From RGIG3102 sp964369975 (GTDB taxonomy: Bacteria; Bacillota; Clostridia; Oscillospirales; Ruminococcaceae), in NCBI GenBank assembly GCA_964369975.1, contig CAYJFZ010000030.1, positions 1 through 11,355 on the forward strand: 11,355 nt of DNA, in the 5' to 3' direction. Below, piece after piece: positions 6,381 through 11,355 of the stretch (within the stretch, counting starts at the first letter, position 1; each line of letters opens with the position of its first letter). The position numbers and the translations under genes are program-made. The notes beneath the pieces are model-generated. The model had not been told where the DNA came from and did not search any database. It saw only the letters and a program-made list of their open reading frames with translations.

Positions 6381-7122
6381 GGGCTTCCTCCTTAGCTCCA
6401 CCCAAATAAACTTCCATTACATAAGGGTCGTTCATAACTTTTTCGGGTGTGCCTTCCGCTATTTTTTCGCCATGATGCAACACTATAACAGATTCGCATA
6501 GATTAACAACGGCTTGCATAATATGTTCGATAAGCAAAATTGTGACACCGCTTTCGTTTATTTTACGAATTAGTTGTATCGCTTCTTCCGTTTCCGCCGG
6601 GTTTAACCCTGCCATATTCTCATCTAAAAACAAAAGCTCGGGTTTAGTCGCCAACGCTCTTGCCATCTCTAAACGTTTTTGGTCGGGAGTTCCCATATCT
6701 TTTGAAAGCACATGTCTTTTTTCGTAAAGTCCGGTAAATTGTAAAACCTCTATAGCTCGCTCTTTTGCTTCTTTAGAAGTCTTTGCTCCGGCATGTCCGA
6801 AATAGGCAGACGCAATTACATTATCAAGAACCGATAGGTTTTTTAAAGGTTTCATAATTTGAAACGTTCTTGCTATCTTCATATTTGTATATTCATGTGC
6901 TTTTTTATTGGTTACATCTTCGCCTTTGTAAAATATTTGTCCTTCTGTAGGGGGATAAAAACCACAAATCATATTAAAAGTCGTAGATTTTCCGGCTCCG
7001 TTCGGTCCTATCATTCCGGTAATTTTTCCTTTTTCAATTGAAAAAGATACGTCTTTAACGGCGGTAAGTCCTTTAAACCTTTTTGTTATATTTCGAACTT
7101 CAATTATTGGAGTTCCTGCCAT
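6373..7122 (-). CDS. livG: Liv-type ABC transporter ATP-binding protein LivG, with altered signature
   Basis: This 249-aa partner of LivF has Walker A GPNGAGKST at residues 39-47, the Q-loop at TFQ (Gln88), Walker B LLFLDE at 163-168, the D-loop GLNPAE and the switch His200. The LivG-specific stretch RTFQIMKPLKNLSVLDNV is present. The ABC signature is unusual: where LivG normally reads L(S/P)YG(D/Q)Q before KRLE, this has MGTPDQ (143-148), so the conserved glycine is a proline; the DEP after Walker B is DEN. This may leave only the other composite ATP site fully active, but that is inference. The ATG overlaps the livM stop codon by 1 nt (TAATG), with a GGGGTG ribosome site 8 nt upstream. Confidence 0.9.
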   Translation of the reverse strand: MAGTPIIEVRNITKRFKGLTAVKDVSFSIEKGKITGMIGPNGAGKSTTFNMICGFYPPTEGQIFYKGEDVTNKKAHEYTNMKIARTFQIMKPLKNLSVLDNVIASAYFGHAGAKTSKEAKERAIEVLQFTGLYEKRHVLSKDMGTPDQKRLEMARALATKPELLFLDENMAGLNPAETEEAIQLIRKINESGVTILLIEHIMQAVVNLCESVIVLHHGEKIAEGTPEKVMNDPYVMEVYLGGAKEEAHD

Positions 7123-8183
7123 TAATTCTTCACCCCTTTCTGATTTTGCAAAAGTTGAACTTCCTCAAAAACTTCTATATTGGGCTTTTTTAATAACTTT
7201 TTGTCTATAAATTGTTTTGCTTTACTATTCATATACCAACCCAAGATACCGGCAGGTCTAAAACGAATAATTACAATAAGAGAAATAGCATAAATAATCA
7301 TGTTTATTCCGGGTAAAATACCGCTGAAATTTGCACGAAGATATTCCGCTAAAGGTATCATTATAAGTCCGCCTACGATAGGTCCCTCTACAAAAGCCGC
7401 GCCCCCGACAATCGCCGGTAAAACGGCCTCGGTAGATTTAGCTTGTACCATTAGTTCAGGGTCGATATAGCGAATATAACTTGCATAGAAAAAACCAACA
7501 AGCCCTGCTATCATTGCCGAAATAACAACGGCAATAACTTTGTATTTTGTCGGATTAATTCCAATCGCCGCCGCCGCATCTTCATCTTCCCTTATAGTTT
7601 TAAGAGCAAATCCCATTTTAGAACGATCGATAAATTTTATTAGTAAATAGATACCGACCATCATTGCAAAGCCAACGTAGTAATAAGGAACTTTACTCAT
7701 AAAACGAAACTCAAGCCATGAGTCGCCACCAAACGGTAGACCAACTCCGCTCGCGCGTCCGAAAAATTCCGAGTTTATAATTATTTGACGAATACTCTCG
7801 CCAAAAGCTATCGTTACCAACGTAAAGTATGGTCCGCGCAAAATAAAACAAGGAAAAAATACAACTCCGGCAACTACCCCAACCACTAACATTCCAAAAA
7901 TCCCTGCAAGCCAAGGGTTTGCATCTGTTTTGACGACTAACAGACAACAAGCGTATGCACCAAGCCCCATATACGCCGCATGTCCTAAAGAGTTTTGCCC
8001 TGTCATTCCTCCAAGGAGGTTCCAAGCCATTGATAACGTAGACATATAAAAAGTCAAAACAAAGATGTTTAATGCGTATGGTGTTGTAACAAACACCGGT
8101 ATAAGAAGAAATACTAATACAATAAAAGAAACTGCTATTGTAATGTTTCGATGATAGGTTTTTACCAATTTGATACTACTCAT
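7122..8183 (-). CDS. livM: Liv-type ABC transporter permease LivM
   Basis: This 353-aa inner permease subunit has a hydrophobic N-terminus with membrane segments starting near residue 14. The LivM hallmark TGQNSLGHAAYMGLGAY is at about 61-77. The cytoplasmic coupling motif IREDEDAAAAIGINPTKYK lies mid-protein, and GGAAFVEGPIVGG near the end. The C-terminus carries a charged tail of about 35 residues rich in Lys and Gln (ending QNQKGVKN). The start is 1 nt after the livH stop, and its AAGGAGG ribosome site lies inside the last livH codons (ILRRK), so the two are co-translated. It forms the membrane pore with LivH. Confidence 0.92.
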   Translation of the reverse strand: MSSIKLVKTYHRNITIAVSFIVLVFLLIPVFVTTPYALNIFVLTFYMSTLSMAWNLLGGMTGQNSLGHAAYMGLGAYACCLLVVKTDANPWLAGIFGMLVVGVVAGVVFFPCFILRGPYFTLVTIAFGESIRQIIINSEFFGRASGVGLPFGGDSWLEFRFMSKVPYYYVGFAMMVGIYLLIKFIDRSKMGFALKTIREDEDAAAAIGINPTKYKVIAVVISAMIAGLVGFFYASYIRYIDPELMVQAKSTEAVLPAIVGGAAFVEGPIVGGLIMIPLAEYLRANFSGILPGINMIIYAISLIVIIRFRPAGILGWYMNSKAKQFIDKKLLKKPNIEVFEEVQLLQNQKGVKN

Positions 8184-8184
8184 C

Positions 8185-9048
8185 TTATTTCCTCCTTAAT
8201 ATCATAACTTGACGCATAACTAAAATGATTATAAAAGTCATAAAAACAATTAAATCACTATAAGACGGGCTAATAAATAAAGCACTCATCGTCTCCAATA
8301 GACCAAGAAAAATTCCGGCTAAAAAAGCTCCGGGTATCGAACCCAACCCACCTACAACAACTACGATAAGAGCACGTAAACCAAAACTTGCTCCCGCAGT
8401 CGGGAAGATAGTATAGAACTGTGTAAGCAACGCACCGGCAACCCCCGCAAGCGAAATTCCAAGCGCATATGTAAAGAGATATATTTTTTTAACCTCTATA
8501 CCAACAACCTCCGCACCAACAGGGTTTTGCGAAACAGCACGTATCTGTTTTCCTATTGTTGAATATTTAAAAAAGGCAAATAGCGCTATAGTAACAACAA
8601 CTAAAACACCGAAACTAATCAAACGCGGCAAAGCCAAAACAACAGGGCCGAGTTCTACTATGTTTTGAGAATATTCTGTTCTTATCGAATGATAGTTTGA
8701 ACCGAAAACGACAAGTGCTCCGTTTGACAAGAGAAGCCCTAAACCTACGGTTAAAAACAATAGATTTGTAAAGCTCTTTGTCCCTAAAGACGGTGTAATC
8801 AAAGTATGTTGAATTAATATACCAAGCATAAACATGATTATAGCTACTATAGGAACAGCCAAATATGGATCAATCCCCGCATAGGTATACAACACATAAG
8901 TTATATACATACCAAGCATCAACATCTCTCCATGGCAAAAGTTAACTATCTTCATAACGCCGAAAATAATGTTTTGTCCCATACCCATAAGAGAATAAAA
9001 ACCGCCAATTAATAAACCGTTAATACAGGCTTGTAAAAACAATTCCAT
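8185..9048 (-). CDS. livH: Liv-type ABC transporter permease LivH
   Basis: This 287-aa permease subunit is hydrophobic throughout, with about eight membrane segments. The LivH landmarks are GLLIGGFYSLMGMGQNIIFG near the N-terminus, VNFCHGEMLMLGMY at about 35-48, the coupling-loop motif GKQIRAVSQNP followed by VVGIEVKK, and VVVGGLGSIPGA near the C-terminus. The family consensus has NFAHG, so the Cys here is a small deviation. The ATG follows AAAGGAGAGG with normal spacing and sits 21 nt after the dehydrogenase stop codon, so the transporter is transcribed with the dehydrogenase. This linkage is the main argument for a sugar-acid substrate. Confidence 0.92.
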   Translation of the reverse strand: MELFLQACINGLLIGGFYSLMGMGQNIIFGVMKIVNFCHGEMLMLGMYITYVLYTYAGIDPYLAVPIVAIIMFMLGILIQHTLITPSLGTKSFTNLLFLTVGLGLLLSNGALVVFGSNYHSIRTEYSQNIVELGPVVLALPRLISFGVLVVVTIALFAFFKYSTIGKQIRAVSQNPVGAEVVGIEVKKIYLFTYALGISLAGVAGALLTQFYTIFPTAGASFGLRALIVVVVGGLGSIPGAFLAGIFLGLLETMSALFISPSYSDLIVFMTFIIILVMRQVMILRRK

Positions 9049-9069
9049 GCCTTACACCTCTCCTTTCTT

Positions 9070-9867
9070 TTATGGTTGCTTACCAAGATAGGCAAGTATA
9101 CCACCATCTACATAAAGTATATGACCGTTGACAAAATCAGACGCCGGACTCGCAAGAAATACAGCGGGACCTACTAAATCTTCTGCTGTACCCCAACGAT
9201 TTGCCGGTGTTTTTGCTCTAATAAAGCTATCAAAAGGATGTAGAGAACCGTCTGGTTGCTGTTCCCTTAGAGGAGCGGTTTGAGGAGTTTCGATGTATCC
9301 GGGTCCTAAACCGTTACATTGAATGTTATACTGTCCATACTCCGAGGCAATATTTTTTGTAAGCATTTTAAGTCCACCTTTTGCGGCGGTATAAGCGGCT
9401 ACTGTTTCCCTTCCGAGCTCACTCATCATTGAACACATATTAATGATCTTGCCACCTTTGTTTTTTATCATCGACGGAATTACCGCTTTCGCTACAATGA
9501 ACGGAGCATTTAAATCGATATCGATAACTTTTCTAAAATCTTCGGCAGACATTTCACACATCGGAATTCTTTTTATTATTCCGGCATTATTAACAAGAAT
9601 GTCTATTACTCCAATGCTGTTTGTTATATTGTCAACCATAGCGTTAACTGCGTCTTCGTCAGTTACGTCACAAACATACCCCTTAGCCTCTATTCCTAAC
9701 TCTTTATAGGCGGCAACGCCTTTTTCTACGAGTTCGGAATTAATATCGTTAAAAACTATTGAAGCTCCGGCATTTGCAAGGCCTGTAGCAACACCAAACC
9801 CTATTCCGTAACTCCCGCCTGTAACGAGGGCAACTTTACCCTTTAATGAAAAATTTGCTTTCGACAT
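9070..9867 (-). CDS. Short-chain dehydrogenase, gluconate 5-dehydrogenase / DhuD-KduD type
   Basis: This 265-aa cytoplasmic NAD(P)-dependent oxidoreductase is of the classical SDR fold. The cofactor motif TGGSYGIG is at residues 16-23, Asp67 in CDV, NNAG at 93-96, and the catalytic set Asn120, Ser146, Tyr159 and Lys163. The C-terminal part (ETPQTAPLRE, HPFDSFIRAKTP, ending AYLGKQP) closely resembles streptococcal gluconate 5-dehydrogenase as I remember it. Streptococcal members of this type beside kdgK and kdgA are known to reduce 3-deoxy-2,5-hexodiulosonate to KDG in unsaturated uronate breakdown (DhuD). With eda and kdgK nearby, a KDG-forming role is more likely here than gluconate oxidation. 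The ATG follows GAGGAG by 9 nt. It is the first gene after the main promoter, about 117 nt downstream of the predicted start. Confidence 0.85.
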   Translation of the reverse strand: MSKANFSLKGKVALVTGGSYGIGFGVATGLANAGASIVFNDINSELVEKGVAAYKELGIEAKGYVCDVTDEDAVNAMVDNITNSIGVIDILVNNAGIIKRIPMCEMSAEDFRKVIDIDLNAPFIVAKAVIPSMIKNKGGKIINMCSMMSELGRETVAAYTAAKGGLKMLTKNIASEYGQYNIQCNGLGPGYIETPQTAPLREQQPDGSLHPFDSFIRAKTPANRWGTAEDLVGPAVFLASPASDFVNGHILYVDGGILAYLGKQP

Positions 9868-9948
9868 GTTTATAAACTCCTCTATAAATTTAAAATCCGA
9901 ATTACATAATTATAATACTATCGGTTACAATGAATATAATTAAGTTGT

Positions 9949-9986
9949 AAAACGTATATGCGAACAGTAGTTCATATATGCGTTTT
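9949..9986. promoter_or_regulatory. Candidate IclR-family operator overlapping the catabolic transcription start
   Basis: Arms 9949-9965 and 9970-9986 match at 14 of 17 positions (core AACGTATATGCGAAC) around a 4-nt centre. The palindrome starts at the expected first transcribed base (about 9984) and runs downstream, so a bound protein would block RNA polymerase. Related half-site sequences, CGTATAT at 10046 and ATATGCGT at 10084, lie further up in the divergent region. The structure is visible; the bound protein is inferred to be the adjacent IclR regulator. Confidence 0.55.
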
Positions 9987-9990
9987 TTAA

Positions 9991-10019
9991 AGTATACCTT
10001 TACGAAATACAGCTGTCAA
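9991..10019 (-). promoter_or_regulatory. Main sigma-A promoter of the dehydrogenase-transporter operon
   Basis: On the minus strand a perfect TTGACA (10019-10014) is followed after exactly 17 nt by TATACT (9996-9991). This is the best promoter in the window and implies strong expression when not repressed. Confidence 0.8.
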
Positions 10020-10150
10020 GAATTTTGAATTCAATATTTTTTTTTCGTATATCTGTATAAATTATTGTTTGTTGAATTGTGTAATATGCGTACTCGAAAA
10101 AAAGATATGCAAAAAATCAAACTAATTGTATTAAAATCAACTCAAATTGC

Positions 10151-10179
10151 TTGTTTTGTTTTGCCTGCAATGTTATAAT
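10151..10179 (+). promoter_or_regulatory. Sigma-A promoter of the iclR-type gene
   Basis: TTGTTT (10151-10156) and a perfect TATAAT (10174-10179) are 17 nt apart, with an extended -10 TG at 10171-10172. The predicted start near 10186 leaves a leader of about 30 nt. It also shows that an in-frame ATG at 10147 cannot be the start. Confidence 0.7.
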
Positions 10180-10215
10180 AACTACTACATTTATAGATTG
10201 AGAAAGGTTTGCAAT

Positions 10216-10971
10216 ATGAGCAAGCTAAACCGCACAGCCCTACGAACCATAGAAATTCTTGAATATCTTTCTAAAATAACATCTGCTAATTTGGAACAAA
10301 TTTGCGGTGCTTTAAACCTACCTAAAACAAGCGGGTATGATATTATTAAAACGCTGGTAGCAACACAAATGGTTCAAGTATTACCGGGACATATTAAAGA
10401 ATATGCTTTAGACTTGGGAGCTTATAGCGTTGGTATGGGTTATATGCGTAATTTTGAAGTGTTTAAGGATTTTGGTCCGCCTATGCAAGCGTTGGCGGTT
10501 AAGTTAAACAAAACTTGCTTTTTCGCTCAAGCTCAAGAGACCAGCGTTGTGTATGTTTTAAGAAGAGAACCTCCCGAACCAATTCTTTCTCTCGGAAAAA
10601 TCGGTGGAACAAATCCGATGTACTGCACTGCTTTGGGTAAAGCAATTTTATCTACATTTGATGAAGCGGAACAGGATAGACTTATTTCCCAAATGACTTT
10701 CGAGCAACGCACCGATTTTACAATTACAGATGCCGATGCTCTAAAACAAGATCTTAAAAAAATTAAGCAACGCGGTTATTCTGTTGACTTTAGAGAATTG
10801 GAAGACCATGGACTTTGTGTTGCCGCTCCCGTTTGCGATAAATCGGGTTTTACTCTTGGCGCGGTTAGCGTATCCGGGCTTTACAGACCTTCTGAAGATT
10901 ATCACTCTACAGGCAATGAAATTAAAGCTTTAGCTGAGCATATGTCTAAACTTTGCGGACACATGCCGTAA
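10216..10971 (+). CDS. IclR-family transcriptional regulator
   Basis: This 251-aa cytoplasmic DNA-binding protein matches the usual IclR length of about 250. The winged helix-turn-helix occupies about residues 5-65 (RTALRTIEILEYLSK, then LEQICGALNLPKTSGYDIIKTL). The ligand-binding domain follows with the family motifs MYCTALGKAIL (135-145) and RGYSVDFRELEDHGLCVAAPV (187-207). The ATG at 10216 has AAAGG 8 nt upstream and a promoter about 37 nt upstream. It is transcribed away from the catabolic operon, so it is probably its local repressor, acting at the palindrome at 9949-9986 and released by a pathway intermediate such as KDG; KdgR of enterobacteria is an IclR protein of that kind. No clear terminator follows. 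Confidence 0.9.
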   Translation: MSKLNRTALRTIEILEYLSKITSANLEQICGALNLPKTSGYDIIKTLVATQMVQVLPGHIKEYALDLGAYSVGMGYMRNFEVFKDFGPPMQALAVKLNKTCFFAQAQETSVVYVLRREPPEPILSLGKIGGTNPMYCTALGKAILSTFDEAEQDRLISQMTFEQRTDFTITDADALKQDLKKIKQRGYSVDFRELEDHGLCVAAPVCDKSGFTLGAVSVSGLYRPSEDYHSTGNEIKALAEHMSKLCGHMP

Positions 10972-11289
10972 TGGCTTTTTGCAAAGATAGCAAGTGTTTA
11001 ACAAAGTCATATCTACTTCGGTCACAATTTTTTATAGATAAAATAAAAAGCAATGGAAACAACCGTTACTTTTTTCAGATAATCAAAAAAAATAGTGTTT
11101 TACATATCCACAAGATATAAGCATATTTTTGCTAATTTCTTGCTAATTGGATAATGTAAAACACTATATAACTATATTACACTACAGTGCACTGTGTTCA
11201 ATCTATTTCAAATCGAAAACGTGGATTAGAAATGGTTTTGTGGTATTGCAGAGAACCATACTGTACCACGTAATAATGCGATGTTCGAG
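10972..11289. other. Non-coding, palindrome-rich interval between iclR and the tRNA fragment
   Basis: I see no gene in these 318 bases. Besides the long repeat at 11092-11167 they contain a perfect 12-bp palindrome ACAGTGCACTGT (11184-11195) and GTGGTA (11240-11245) with its inverse TACCAC (11264-11269). They also hold a direct repeat TTGCTAATT (11129-11137 and 11140-11148). Such density beside an attachment-type sequence would fit arm sites for a recombinase or excisionase, but this is inference. Confidence 0.4.
11092..11167. repeat. Imperfect 19/20-bp inverted repeat
   Basis: ATAGTGTTTTACATATCCA (11092-11110) is the inverse of 11148-11167 except for one extra base. The 37-nt spacer holds the end of one TTGCTAATT repeat pair. 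On the minus strand the stem is followed by T8 (11091-11084), so it could end transcripts coming from the right, although the loop is long for a terminator. It may instead be a recombination-related or transposon-like repeat. Confidence 0.5.
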
Positions 11290-11333
11290 CTCCTAAGGAC
11301 GAAATGTAGGTTCGATTCCTACTGAGGGTGCCA
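11290..11333 (+). other. 3' half of a tRNA-Arg(CCT) gene, probable attachment site
   Basis: The anticodon loop CTCCTAA (11290-11296, anticodon CCT at 11292-11294) is followed by GGACG, a 4-nt variable loop, the T arm GTAGG-TTCGATT-CCTAC (11306-11322), TGAGGGT, discriminator G and encoded CCA (11331-11333). Upstream bases do not pair with the anticodon stem (CGTCC expected), there is no D arm, and the ACCCTCA-like 5' acceptor strand is absent, so the gene is not intact. Loss exactly at the anticodon loop is the usual outcome where a tyrosine integrase has inserted an element into a tRNA 3' half. It matches E. coli tRNA-Arg(CCU) in layout, whose gene argW is a known integration site. Confidence 0.65.
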
Positions 11334-11355
11334 GAAAACCTAAGTGTTTAAGCCG

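Noticed and set aside
9868..9984. Riboswitch in the 117-nt leader of the dehydrogenase gene
   Set aside because: The leader is AT-rich and shows only the operator palindrome; I see no recognised aptamer core and no terminator hairpin before the gene.
10147..10215. Upstream start for the IclR regulator
   Set aside because: It would lie upstream of the TTGTTT-TATAAT promoter, and the added residues are not part of the IclR fold.
11258..11333. Intact tRNA gene ending at CCA
   Set aside because: No D arm, no 5' acceptor strand complementary to TGAGGGT, and the 5' anticodon-stem strand does not pair; only the 3' half is present.

Overview
The window looks like a piece of a low-to-moderate G+C Gram-positive genome, most likely an uncultured member of the Clostridia (Bacillota). 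The reasons are strong AGGAGG-type ribosome binding sites, consensus sigma-A promoters, a lipoprotein-type solute-binding protein, and dispersed CTCTCCC-TTT-GGGAGAG repeats that I associate from memory with clostridial genomes. The assignment is an inference.

Left flank (1-1900): a decayed, frameshifted primase-like replication protein gene on the minus strand, running off the window. Behind it is an AT-rich, repeat-dense stretch that resembles a plasmid-type replication origin, with four TTAGGAACC-type boxes in two inverted pairs. Next come a small orphan gene with a strong promoter (1212-1589), a perfect 20-bp inverted repeat and a possible gene remnant. This part looks like mobile-element sequence.

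Centre (1899-9867): eight minus-strand genes that make a coherent catabolic locus. In transcription order they are a short-chain dehydrogenase of the gluconate 5-dehydrogenase / DhuD type, livH, livM, livG, livF, a Liv-type binding lipoprotein, KDPG aldolase (eda) and KDG kinase (kdgK). The dehydrogenase and the four transporter genes are tightly packed. The later genes are separated by a hairpin terminator, a cluster of dispersed repeats and probable internal promoters. KdgK phosphorylates 2-keto-3-deoxygluconate, Eda splits KDPG to pyruvate and glyceraldehyde 3-phosphate, and the dehydrogenase plausibly makes KDG. The ABC transporter belongs to the branched-chain amino acid class, but its place between sugar-acid genes suggests it imports a sugar acid or uronate.

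Right flank (9868-11355): a divergent promoter region and an IclR-family regulator on the plus strand. The catabolic promoter (TTGACA-17-TATACT) is followed at once by a large imperfect palindrome over the predicted transcription start, the obvious candidate operator. After iclR lie about 320 bp of palindrome-rich non-coding DNA and then the 3' half of a tRNA-Arg(CCT) gene, from the anticodon loop to CCA, with no matching 5' half. That is the expected form of the distal attachment site of an element integrated in a tRNA gene. Its orientation would put the whole window inside, or at the edge of, an integrated island. The hypothesis is therefore a mobile sugar-acid utilisation island with an unusual Liv-type uptake system. 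No integrase is visible in the window.
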